The translations under genes and the position numbers were made by a program. The notes beneath the pieces are model-generated. The model searched no databases. It had not been told where the DNA came from and saw only the letters and a program-made list of their open reading frames with translations. From Acidobacteriota bacterium (GTDB taxonomy: Bacteria; Acidobacteriota; Terriglobia; Terriglobales; Acidobacteriaceae), in NCBI GenBank assembly GCA_028872955.1, contig JAGWNX010000042.1, forward strand, positions 1-33,332: a stretch of 33,332 bases of DNA, written 5' to 3'. Position 1 is the first letter of the stretch; each line of letters opens with the position of its first letter. Of the stretch, positions 8,259 to 16,546 are shown in pieces.

Positions 8259-9101
8259 ATGCCGCAGCGAAGCATACAACGCGCGTTGCTGGTGGCGATG
8301 GCACTGCTCGGCCTGGCCGCCGTCGTCTGGGCCACAGCCCGGCCAGCAGGCGCTAAGCCTGGCGGTGACCAGGCCGGCAACCAAGCCAGCAGCCAAGCCA
8401 GCAATCAGGTCACCCCCGGGCAGGGCCGCGTGCCGGTGATCGTCGAGCTGTACACGTCAGAGGGCTGCTCGAGTTGTCCGCCGGCCGACGCGCTGCTGGC
8501 CAGGCTGGCGCGCCAGCAGCCGGTGGCTGGTGCCTGGATCGTGGCGCTGGGCGAGCACGTGGACTATTGGGACTCTCTGGGCTGGCGCGACCGCTTCTCC
8601 TCCGGCGAGTTCACGGCGCGGCAGTCGCGGTATCGCGTTCGCTTTGGGCTGGAGTCCAACTACACACCGCAGATGGTGGTGGCAGGGCGTGAGGAGTTTG
8701 TGGGCAATAACGAGCGCCGTGCGCTGCAGGCAGTAGCGGCGGCTGCGCACGCCAGCCAGACTCCGCTCGTCCTCTCTGCTGTCGGCCGGCAACAGGGCAA
8801 GGTAGTGGCGACGGTGAGGGTTCCAGCGGTGCCTGCGCATGCGGAGCTGTATGCCGCGCTGGTAGACCCCGCTGCCACCACTGCGGTTACCCGGGGCGAG
8901 AACAGCGGCCGCAGACTGGACCACGTGGGCGTGGTGCGCGTACTGCAGCAGGTCCACTTCGATGGGCGCGAACCGGCCAGCGTTCCCGTAGCCATTACGC
9001 CTGCGCCGAACAGTGATTCGCAGCAGCAGTTGGTGGTCTGGCTCCAGTCCGCGGGCCAGGGTGCCGTGCTGGGTGCGGCCTTCAGCAGTCTGCCTCAGTA
9101 G
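8259..9101 (+). CDS. exported DUF1223 thioredoxin-like protein
   Basis: A 280-residue exported protein. An N-terminal hydrophobic segment (about residues 9-25) is followed by a low-complexity linker rich in Gln, Asn, Ala and Ser (about 37-52), then a DUF1223 domain. The domain opens with VELYTSEGCSSCPPAD, whose Cys70-x-x-Cys73 pair resembles a thioredoxin redox site, and continues with EHVDYWDSLGWRD, FTARQSRY and YTPQMVVAG, all characteristic of the family. The biochemical function of DUF1223 is not established, although a periplasmic redox role is plausible. The ATG has a strong GGGAGGAG site five bases upstream; a longer upstream in-frame stretch overlaps hemW and lacks support. It is 84 bp upstream of the ABC exporter on the same strand. 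Confidence 0.9.
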   Translation: MPQRSIQRALLVAMALLGLAAVVWATARPAGAKPGGDQAGNQASSQASNQVTPGQGRVPVIVELYTSEGCSSCPPADALLARLARQQPVAGAWIVALGEHVDYWDSLGWRDRFSSGEFTARQSRYRVRFGLESNYTPQMVVAGREEFVGNNERRALQAVAAAAHASQTPLVLSAVGRQQGKVVATVRVPAVPAHAELYAALVDPAATTAVTRGENSGRRLDHVGVVRVLQQVHFDGREPASVPVAITPAPNSDSQQQLVVWLQSAGQGAVLGAAFSSLPQ

Positions 9102-9185
9102 CGGAACGCATAAAGATACGGGGAAAGCAGACGAACGGCGAATCGCAACGGGCCCTCAAACATCTAGAATGGGTAGCGAGAGCCC

Positions 9186-11261
9186 ATGGCAGAGACCCAG
9201 ACCACGGATAACAACAAGGCAACGCCTGCCCAGGCCGGGCAGGCCGCCAGCCCTGGTGCGAAAGCCAGCGACAAAAAGCCCGCGCAAGACGATGACGTCG
9301 TAGGCAAAGCCTACGACGGGCGGCTGATGCGGCGGCTGCTGACCTACCTGCGGCCCTACAAGCTGCAGGCAGGACTCTCGGCAGCGGCCATTGTCTTCAA
9401 GGCAGGCAGCGACGTCGCCGGGCCGTACCTGGTCAAGGTCGCGGTCGACACCTACATGTCTGGCAAAGACCGGGAGCATCTCTCCTGGCTGGCCCGCCAC
9501 CTGAGTCCTCAGCCGTATACGGGCATCACCCAGCTGGCCGGGCTCTACCTCGCGTCCCTGCTGCTTACCCTGGGGCTGGAGTTCCTGCAGACCTACCTGA
9601 TGCAGTGGACCGGGCAGAAGATCATGTTTGATATGCGCAGCCAGATCTTTCGGCACCTGCAGCGCATGTCGCCCGCTTTCTTCGATCACAACCCCGTGGG
9701 CCGGCTGGTGACGCGCGTGACCTCGGACGTTGACGCGCTGAACGAGATGTTCACCTCGGGCGTTCTGGCCATCTTTGAGGATGTCTTTATCCTGGCCTTC
9801 ATTGTGCTCATCATGCTGCGTATGAGCTGGCCGCTGGCTATTCTGGCGCTGATCGTCATCCCGGCCATTTTGTATGTCACCAAGATCTTCCGGCGGTTTG
9901 TGCGGGAGAGCTACCGGCGGCAGCGCGCTGCGACGGCCAAGATCAACAGCTTCACGCAGGAGTACGTCTCCGGCATGGCGGTCGTGCAGCTATTCAACCG
10001 CGAGCGCCGCGCCTTTCAGGACTTCGCAGCCGTGAATATGGACAACAAGATCGCCTGGACAGACGCGATCTTCGCCTACGCGGTGTACTACCCGGTGGTG
10101 GAGTTTCTCAGCTCTCTGGCGATGGCGCTGGTCATCTGGCAGGGCGGCCGTGCGGTCCTGCACAACCTGGCCTTTCAGGCGGCACTGCCTGCGGCTCTGC
10201 GTGGCGGCAATGCCCCGGGCATCTTCGGCACCATCACGGTCGGCGTGCTCATCGCGTTCATCCAGTACGCGCAACGGTTCTTCCGGCCCATTCAGGACCT
10301 CAGCGACAAGTACAACATTCTGCAGGCAGCCATGGCTGCGGCAGAGCGCGTCTTCAAGCTGCTGGACACCGGCACCGAGATCGTCGCTCCGGCGCATCCG
10401 CAGGCTGGCGACTCCTCTGGCCGGGTGGAGTTCCGCGAGGTCTGGTTCACCTACCAGCGCCTGAGTGCAGAGCAGCAGCACCGCATCGCCTCGGCAACTC
10501 CTGCCGAGCTGGATGCGATGACTGAGATCGAGTGGATTCTGCGCGGCGTCAGCTTTGTGGTGGAGCCGGATGAGACCGCTGCCATTGTGGGCCATACGGG
10601 CGCAGGCAAGACCACGATCACCGCGCTGATGATGCGCTTCTATGACATCCAGCACGGCAGCATTCTGGTAGATGGCGTAGACGTGCGGCAGCAGGACCTG
10701 CAGGCACTGCGGCGCCGCTTCGGGGTGGTGCTGCAGGATCCCTTCCTGTTCACCGGAACCGTCGCGGAGAATATCCGGCTCGGCTCGCAGTGGATCACCG
10801 ACGAGCAACTGGAGCAGGCCGCCGAAGACGTGAACATCGGGGAGTTTATCCGCACGCTGCCGGGCGGCTTTGCAGAGCCGGTCCGCGAGCGCGGCGCGAC
10901 TCTCTCCACCGGGCAGAAGCAGCTCATCAGCTTTGCGCGTGCCCTGGCTCACCGGCCGGGCATCCTGATCCTTGACGAGGCGACCTCATCGGTCGATACC
11001 GACACCGAACTGCGCGTACGGGCCGCACTCTCCAAGATGATCACCGGACGCACCTCAATCCTCATCGCGCATCGACTCTCCACCATTCAGAGGGCAGACA
11101 CCATTCTGGTGATGCACAAGGGCCACCTGCGCGAGCGCGGCAGCCACCAGGAGCTGCTGGCACGCCGTGGGCTCTACTGGAAGCTGTATCAGCTGCAGTA
11201 CAAGGATCAGGAGCTCGTCGGCGAGGCCGCGCCCCAGATCGCTACGACGCAGCCAGCCTAG
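9186..11261 (+). CDS. ABC exporter, fused permease-ATPase half-transporter
   Basis: A 691-residue type IV ABC exporter (MsbA/MdlB/BmrA-like) with a six-helix membrane domain (about 55-385) and a nucleotide-binding domain (about 413-660). It shows Walker A GHTGAGKTT (469-477), Q-loop VVLQDPF, signature LSTGQKQ (573-579, with Thr replacing the usual Gly), Walker B ILILDEAT and switch His629 in IAHRLST. Two features depart from the usual domain. About 20 charged residues (roughly 427-447) are inserted between the A-loop aromatic FTYQ and the strand WILRGVSF. There is also a longer loop (about 325-346) before the last membrane helix. A 45-residue hydrophilic N-terminal tail precedes the first helix. 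It probably works as a homodimer. The substrate is unknown: lipid, drug or peptide. It ends 9 bp from the convergent YdeI-like gene. Confidence 0.93.
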   Translation: MAETQTTDNNKATPAQAGQAASPGAKASDKKPAQDDDVVGKAYDGRLMRRLLTYLRPYKLQAGLSAAAIVFKAGSDVAGPYLVKVAVDTYMSGKDREHLSWLARHLSPQPYTGITQLAGLYLASLLLTLGLEFLQTYLMQWTGQKIMFDMRSQIFRHLQRMSPAFFDHNPVGRLVTRVTSDVDALNEMFTSGVLAIFEDVFILAFIVLIMLRMSWPLAILALIVIPAILYVTKIFRRFVRESYRRQRAATAKINSFTQEYVSGMAVVQLFNRERRAFQDFAAVNMDNKIAWTDAIFAYAVYYPVVEFLSSLAMALVIWQGGRAVLHNLAFQAALPAALRGGNAPGIFGTITVGVLIAFIQYAQRFFRPIQDLSDKYNILQAAMAAAERVFKLLDTGTEIVAPAHPQAGDSSGRVEFREVWFTYQRLSAEQQHRIASATPAELDAMTEIEWILRGVSFVVEPDETAAIVGHTGAGKTTITALMMRFYDIQHGSILVDGVDVRQQDLQALRRRFGVVLQDPFLFTGTVAENIRLGSQWITDEQLEQAAEDVNIGEFIRTLPGGFAEPVRERGATLSTGQKQLISFARALAHRPGILILDEATSSVDTDTELRVRAALSKMITGRTSILIAHRLSTIQRADTILVMHKGHLRERGSHQELLARRGLYWKLYQLQYKDQELVGEAAPQIATTQPA

Positions 11262-11270
11262 GCGCGCAGT

Positions 11271-11969
11271 TCAGTCGCCCTCATTGTTGTGGCCTGCATC
11301 AGCCTTGGCTGCGCGGTGCAGCGCGTCGGCAATGGCCTGTGCGGTGCGCTTCTCGCGCGACTCCGGGGTCTGGTAGTAGAAGATGCCCAGCAGATGACCG
11401 CGACGCTGCACCGGAGTCAAAGCCTGCCAGGCAGCGCGTGCTGACGGTATCCGGCGAAAGGCGGCCTCCAGAATGGGCGGCGTCTCGCGCTCGCTCTCCA
11501 TGGCCAGCATCAGGCGTTCTGCCATCTGCCGGGCGCGGCGTTGGCGCGACTCCGGCGACTTCACGGCCTCCACCCACTTGCCTATCTGGTCGCGGGTTGT
11601 GTCGCTCAGTTGGCCATACCACCGCAGCAGCACCTTCTCCTGCTTCAGCAGTCCTGCCAGCTCCATGGGCATCTCAGGATCGCGCTTTTCGAGGTCCGGG
11701 TAGATCACGAACTCGATCGACTGACCGAGCCCGGCTCCGGCGGCCTGCTGCATCTTTCCGTTCACCACCAGGCAACGAGCCTTCTGCCCCGGCATGGGAA
11801 ACAGCGAGGTGCGAAAGACCTCGCCGGCGATCTCGACACAGACGCGTGCGCGCACCATCTGCTTCCACGTCACGGCCGGGTCAAACGGAAGAACGGCAAC
11901 GGTCCAGCCCAGATCTCCGGGATGTCGAACCAGCGTGGCATGCACGAGTTTTCGCAGAGCGGCCGGCAT
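11271..11969 (-). CDS. YdeI/OmdA-like protein with DUF1905 domain
   Basis: A protein of about 232 residues with two parts. The N-terminal half (MPAALRKLVHATLVRHP, GWTVAVLPFDP, RARVCVEIAGEVFRTSLFPM) matches the DUF1905 beta-barrel fold. The C-terminal half (FRRIPSARAAWQALTPVQRRGHLLGIFYYQTPESREKR) matches the bacteriocin-protection YdeI/OmpD-associated family. Proteins of this group are small and cytoplasmic, and their molecular role is poorly defined. I chose the ATG at 11967-11969 because it leaves a 51-bp divergent promoter gap before lpxB; the longer reading frame would overlap lpxB. The ribosome-binding site is weak. It is convergent with the ABC exporter. Confidence 0.8.
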   Translation of the reverse strand: MPAALRKLVHATLVRHPGDLGWTVAVLPFDPAVTWKQMVRARVCVEIAGEVFRTSLFPMPGQKARCLVVNGKMQQAAGAGLGQSIEFVIYPDLEKRDPEMPMELAGLLKQEKVLLRWYGQLSDTTRDQIGKWVEAVKSPESRQRRARQMAERLMLAMESERETPPILEAAFRRIPSARAAWQALTPVQRRGHLLGIFYYQTPESREKRTAQAIADALHRAAKADAGHNNEGD

Positions 11970-12020
11970 CCGGTGAACCTGAGAAGACTCTACACTGGAG
12001 GAACGGACAGGAGCGAAGCA

Positions 12021-13217
12021 GTGAAGGTATTTCTCTCGGCCGGCGAGGCCAGCGGCGACCACTACGGCGCAATGATTCTGCGCGAGTTGCAGCGGCGCTT
12101 GCCTGCCGTACAGGGCTTCGGCCTAGGCGGGCTGGAGATGGCTGAGGCGGGCATGGAGCGCGTCGTCCGGGCCGAGGATGTTGCCGTCATGGGCATCACC
12201 GAGGTGATCCGGCACATGCCGCACATCTATGGCGAGTACCGTCGGCTGGTGCGGGCGCTGCAGCAACAGCGGCCCGCGGTGGCGGTGCTCATCGACTTTC
12301 CGGACGTGAATCTGCGGCTGGCGCGCAAGCTGAAGGCGCTGCAGGTTCCGGTGGTGTACTTTGTAAGCCCGCAGCTGTGGGCGTGGAAGCGCGGCCGCCT
12401 GCGCTGGGTGCAGGAGCGGGTCGATCGCATGATGGTGATCTTCCCCTTCGAGGAGGAGTTCTACCGTGCCCGCGGCGTACGGGCAGAGTTTGTGGGGCAT
12501 CCGCTGGCCGAGCTGCCGCTGCCCACGAGCAGCCGCGAGGAGTTCGCCCAGCGTTACGGCCTGGACGCCGACCGACCGTGGGTGGCACTGCTGCCGGGCA
12601 GTCGGCGCAAAGAGGTGCTGGCCAACCTGCCGGAGATGCTGACCGCTGCCCAGGCGCTGGGCCCGGGCTACCAGTACCTGCTGCCGGTGGCCTCTACCCT
12701 GCCAAGTGAGTTTGTGGCCGGGCTGCTGGGCGGTGTCGTGGTCACGCTGGTAGACGATGCGCGCGCAGCCCTGCACCACGCGCGCGGCAGCGTGGTGGCC
12801 AGCGGCACAGCCACCGTGCAGGCGGCCGTGATCGGCAATCCGTTTGTGGTGGTCTACCGGGTGTCTCGGCTCACCTACCAGGCGGCCAGGCGGCTGGTGC
12901 GGTACCCGGCCGAGATTCCTGCGCCAGCGGACGAGGATGGCAACCTGCCCATCGCCATGGTGAATCTGATTGCAGGACGACGTGTGGTGCCGGAGTTGCT
13001 GCAGGAGCGGTTCACGGGCGCCCAGGTGGCCGCAACCCTGCTTCCCCTGCTGCAGGACTCCCCTGCCCGGCGGCAGATGCTGGCCGATCTGGCCGAGGTA
13101 CGGGCCCGGCTGCAGCCTGCGGAGTCAAACCCGATCGAGCGGGTTTGTGACACTGTGGAAGGATTCCTGCGCGCGGCCGAGCGTGTCGCAGTCCGAAAGC
13201 AACCCGGCAACGTCTAA
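12021..13217 (+). CDS. lpxB: lipid-A-disaccharide synthase LpxB
   Basis: This GT19 glycosyltransferase condenses UDP-2,3-diacylglucosamine with lipid X to form the lipid A disaccharide at the cytoplasmic face of the inner membrane. Family landmarks are the N-terminal VFLSAGEASGDHYGA, FGLGGLEMAEAGM, IDFPDVNLRLARKLK, the signature VVYFVSPQLWAWKRGR, FPFEEEFY, FVGHPLAE, LLPGSRRKEV and the late SGTATVQAAVIGNPFVVVYR. The start is a GTG with an AGGAG site seven bases upstream, giving 398 residues, normal for LpxB. It is direct evidence of a lipid-A-type outer membrane. The next gene follows after 18 bp on the same strand and is probably cotranscribed. Divergent from the YdeI-like gene. Confidence 0.96.
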   Translation: MKVFLSAGEASGDHYGAMILRELQRRLPAVQGFGLGGLEMAEAGMERVVRAEDVAVMGITEVIRHMPHIYGEYRRLVRALQQQRPAVAVLIDFPDVNLRLARKLKALQVPVVYFVSPQLWAWKRGRLRWVQERVDRMMVIFPFEEEFYRARGVRAEFVGHPLAELPLPTSSREEFAQRYGLDADRPWVALLPGSRRKEVLANLPEMLTAAQALGPGYQYLLPVASTLPSEFVAGLLGGVVVTLVDDARAALHHARGSVVASGTATVQAAVIGNPFVVVYRVSRLTYQAARRLVRYPAEIPAPADEDGNLPIAMVNLIAGRRVVPELLQERFTGAQVAATLLPLLQDSPARRQMLADLAEVRARLQPAESNPIERVCDTVEGFLRAAERVAVRKQPGNV

Positions 13218-13235
13218 CGGAGCGACGGCTGTAGG

Positions 13236-15275
13236 ATGAGAGAGACCAGACAACGATTGAGGGTACGAGCCAGTATGCGTTCGCGGGTGCCGGAAGTGCG
13301 GAGTTGGATGCAGGTAGGTCGAGGTGTGCTGCTGGCAGCACTGACCATGACAGCGACAGCAGCCTGGGCTGCCCCGGCCCGACCGCAGCTGCAGGTGACA
13401 GGGTACGTGATTCAGGCCGACCTGGACCCGCAGGTGAACCGCCTGAGCGCAACGGCAGACGTGACCTTTACCGCGCTGGAGGACCTGACCACCGCGACCT
13501 TTGAGCTGAACAACGGCCTGCAGATCAACAAGCTGACGGACGCCAAGGGCAGCGCATTGCAGACCGACCGGCTCAGCACCAACTCGACCGTGCGGATCAG
13601 CCTGAATGAGCCCTTGGCCAAGGGCACCAGCACGACGTTTCACTTTGAGTACAGCGGCCTGCTGAAGGGCGCGGAGACCAGCCCGGTGGATGGCATCAAG
13701 TTGGCTGCGGTGGAAGATCCGGTGAGCATCCTGCTCTACCCCGGGCGCTGGTTCCCCATGGTCGGCCTGTTCACCAACCGGTTCACCGCAGAGCTGCACA
13801 TTCGTGTGCCCTCGGATGAGCGCGTGGTTGGGAGCGGGCCGCAGGGACACAAGAGCCTGCCCGACAACCGCACCGAGTACACCTTCAACTGGAAGAAGCC
13901 AGGCTTCCCCGGCACGATCGTAGCGGGCAAGTTTGTGGAGCCGGTGAGCGAGGGTGGCCTGCACAACATGCACATCTACGTGACGGAGCCGCACAAGGCG
14001 GGTGCGCTGGACTTTCTGCGTCAGGCCGGGCGCGAGTTCGAGTTCATGACCTCGACGTTTGGCGAAGCTGAGGCCGACCGGATCGACATTGTGGAGCTGC
14101 CCGATGACTCCGTCGCGGCGGCCTGGGCGCCAGAGATTGCAGCCATCGCAGGACGACGGATCGTGGACCACAACAGCCAGCGTCTGTTGAGCAATACGCT
14201 GGCTCACCAGTGGTGGGGCAGCGAGATCTCACCCGCTACGCTGAACGACGCATGGATCACCAACGGCATGTCGCGCTACGCGGAGCTGATGTATCTCGAG
14301 GACTCGGCCGGGCGAAGCGCGTTTCAGAGCGCGGTGACCGACGTGCAGGCTGGCGCGCTGGCCTATGATACGGAGCCGCTGACGACCCTGGGTCGGCTGG
14401 ACCCTTTTTCGCCGCAGTTTCAGTCCATGACGCTCGAAAAGGGCGCCATGGTCTTCCATATGCTGCGCTGGGAGATGGGGAACGAGGCCTTCACACGTTT
14501 TCTGCGCGGCCTGCTGTCGCAGTACACCGATAAGCCGGTCAAGACCTCCAATGTGGAGTCGGTCGCCGAGGCGCAGTCACACCTGGAGCTGACGCCATTC
14601 TTCTCGCAGTGGCTGGATGGCACCGGGGCCCCGACCTTCAACAACAAGTACACGGTCTTCAGACTGGGCAACAGCAAAGGCTTCCGCACCATCGGCTCCA
14701 TCAGCCAGGACCTCGACCTCTTCCGCATGCCGGTCGAGTTGCGGATTGAAACCGATGGCAAGACCGAGATTCGCCGGGTGGATGTAAGCGGCACCGACTC
14801 CAGCTTTACGGTGGAAACCTTCGGGCGTCCGCGCCGCATCAGTATCGATCCGGAGAACTGGGTGCTCAAGAGTACCCCGGACCTGGCCGTGCGCGTGGCC
14901 GTACTGCGCGGACAGCAGCAGGTGGCGCAGGGAGACCTGACGGCAGCGCTGGTGGAGTACCAGAAGGCGCTGGACGTGAATAAGACCAGTTCGCTCGCCT
15001 CCTACCGCATCGGCGAGGTGTTCTTTATGCAGCGCAACTACCAGTCCGCAGCCAACTCCTTCCGCGATGCACTGCGCGGCGACGGCGACCCACGCTGGGT
15101 GGAGGTCTGGAGTCATATCGAGCTGGGTCGCATCTTTGACCTGACCGGGCAGCGGGACCGCGCTGTGAACGAGTATCGACTGGCCGTGCAGACCAATGAC
15201 AACACGCAGGGTGCCGTGAATGAGGCGCGCGCCCTGATGCAGAAGCCCTACAAGCGGCAGGACACCGACAACTAA
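13236..15275 (+). CDS. exported M1-peptidase-like protein with lost active site and C-terminal TPRs
   Basis: A 679-residue exported protein. The signal peptide is about residues 27-46, and an ATG at 13308 may be the true start because GGAG lies four bases upstream. An N-terminal M1-type beta domain is followed by a gluzincin-like helical domain and a C-terminal TPR-like region (about 560-660, DLTAALVEYQKALDVN and VEVWSHIELGRIFDLTGQ). The M1 signature is recognisable but broken. The usual HExxHQWWG reads N320-T-L-A-H324-QWWG, and the usual WLNEG Glu ligand reads W340-I-T-N343-G. The first zinc His, the catalytic Glu and the third zinc ligand are therefore all replaced. The GxMEN exopeptidase loop is also missing (SVAAAWAPEIAAIAGRR). 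I infer a non-catalytic binding or scaffold protein in the cell envelope. Related proteins may be annotated simply as M1 aminopeptidases. Confidence 0.88.
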   Translation: MRETRQRLRVRASMRSRVPEVRSWMQVGRGVLLAALTMTATAAWAAPARPQLQVTGYVIQADLDPQVNRLSATADVTFTALEDLTTATFELNNGLQINKLTDAKGSALQTDRLSTNSTVRISLNEPLAKGTSTTFHFEYSGLLKGAETSPVDGIKLAAVEDPVSILLYPGRWFPMVGLFTNRFTAELHIRVPSDERVVGSGPQGHKSLPDNRTEYTFNWKKPGFPGTIVAGKFVEPVSEGGLHNMHIYVTEPHKAGALDFLRQAGREFEFMTSTFGEAEADRIDIVELPDDSVAAAWAPEIAAIAGRRIVDHNSQRLLSNTLAHQWWGSEISPATLNDAWITNGMSRYAELMYLEDSAGRSAFQSAVTDVQAGALAYDTEPLTTLGRLDPFSPQFQSMTLEKGAMVFHMLRWEMGNEAFTRFLRGLLSQYTDKPVKTSNVESVAEAQSHLELTPFFSQWLDGTGAPTFNNKYTVFRLGNSKGFRTIGSISQDLDLFRMPVELRIETDGKTEIRRVDVSGTDSSFTVETFGRPRRISIDPENWVLKSTPDLAVRVAVLRGQQQVAQGDLTAALVEYQKALDVNKTSSLASYRIGEVFFMQRNYQSAANSFRDALRGDGDPRWVEVWSHIELGRIFDLTGQRDRAVNEYRLAVQTNDNTQGAVNEARALMQKPYKRQDTDN

Positions 15276-15298
15276 GCGCAGCACAGCGCGCCACGCGA

Positions 15299-16540
15299 CT
15301 ACTCGTAGCGCAGGGCCTCAATGGGGTCCAGGTTAGCGGCCTGGATGGCTGGAATCATGCCGCTGACTGTGCCCACCACCACCAGAATGACCGTAGCGGC
15401 CACCACCGAGAGCGGCGAGATGAGCAGATGGATATCTGCCGCCTGGCCGTTGCTCGCGATGGCACTGTAGAACGTAATGGAGCCAATGGACTTGGCCACG
15501 GCGTAGGCCAACAGCACGCCGGCCACACCGCCGGCTCCGGTGATGACCATGGCCTCGGCCAGGAACTGCAGCAGGATGTGGTGGCGGCGCGCGCCGAGCG
15601 CCTTCTCAACGCCGATCTCGCGGGTGCGTTGCTGCACGCTCACCAGCATGATGTTCATCAGGCCAATGCCGGCGATGCCCAGCGTGAGCGCTCCGATGAA
15701 CAGCAACAAGGCCTGTAGCCCCAGCGAGATGATTCGGAACTGGGAGAGCTGCTGCATGATGTCGGCAACATAGACGGCGTTATGGTCCGATGCGTGGAAG
15801 CCGTGCTGCGTGGCCAGGGCGTTGCGCAGCGCCTGCTGTACGGCCTCATGGTTGCCGTTGTAGCTCATCCAGATGCCATCGATGTACTTGGTGTCTTTCA
15901 AGTCGCCCATGGTGCTGAAGGGGATGTAGATGATCCGGTTGACGTTGTCATCGCCCTCCTGCATCTTGGCCTGCAGCACGCCCACCACGGTGAAGTCCAC
16001 GCCGTTGACGCGTATGGTCTGGCCCAGGGCGTAGGCGCCGGAGTAGAGTTTCGTCTTTGCCTCAGAGCCGATGACAGCCACGTGCTCCCGCTGCTGCACA
16101 TCGCTGGCCGAGATAAAGCGCCCCTCGGCGACCGGCATGTTCTGAATCAGCGCAATCTCCGGGACGATGCCCTGCACGCTCCACGTGTAGGTGTGCAACT
16201 CGTTCTGCACTGTGCAGGAGTCCTTGTAGTAGATCGGCGCGACGTGAATCGCACCGGGCACAGTCTCCTGCAGGTACTCGACGTCGTCCATCTGGAAGCG
16301 AACGGGCACGCCCGCCTTGGTGCCGCCCACCTGTTCGCTGGTGCGGCCGGGGAAGACGCCGATCATGTTGGTGCCCCACTGGGCAAAGATCGTCTCAAAC
16401 GCGCGCCCGAAGCCGGCGCCATAGGCCAGCAGCAGCACCACGGTCGCAATGCCCCAGGCCATGCCGAGGATGGTGATGGCCGTGCGGCGAAGGTTGTGCC
16501 GCATGGCCTCCAGCGCCTGAGAGAAGATGTCTCGCAACAT
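15299..16540 (-). CDS. MacB/FtsX-type ABC permease (second of pair)
   Basis: A 413-residue permease. A first membrane helix (about 19-42, TAITILGMAWGIATVVLLLAYG) is followed by a large periplasmic MacB core domain (about 45-270). Three C-terminal helices make up the FtsX domain, including GLMNIMLVSVQQRTREIGVEKALGAR. This signature (IMLVSV, then RTREIG, then KALGAR) is classic for MacB and LolC/E-like mechanotransmission permeases. An AAAGGAG site lies nine bases before the ATG, within the end of the upstream permease gene, and the gap is only 6 bp, so the two are translationally linked. No ATPase or membrane-fusion protein is next to them. The gene ends 23 bp from the convergent M1-like gene. 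Confidence 0.9.
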   Translation of the reverse strand: MLRDIFSQALEAMRHNLRRTAITILGMAWGIATVVLLLAYGAGFGRAFETIFAQWGTNMIGVFPGRTSEQVGGTKAGVPVRFQMDDVEYLQETVPGAIHVAPIYYKDSCTVQNELHTYTWSVQGIVPEIALIQNMPVAEGRFISASDVQQREHVAVIGSEAKTKLYSGAYALGQTIRVNGVDFTVVGVLQAKMQEGDDNVNRIIYIPFSTMGDLKDTKYIDGIWMSYNGNHEAVQQALRNALATQHGFHASDHNAVYVADIMQQLSQFRIISLGLQALLLFIGALTLGIAGIGLMNIMLVSVQQRTREIGVEKALGARRHHILLQFLAEAMVITGAGGVAGVLLAYAVAKSIGSITFYSAIASNGQAADIHLLISPLSVVAATVILVVVGTVSGMIPAIQAANLDPIEALRYE

Positions 16541-16546
16541 TCCGGG

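Noticed and set aside
13125-14207. 360-codon minus-strand open frame opposite lpxB and the M1-like gene
   Set aside because: It crosses two real genes and the gap between them and has no recognisable domain.
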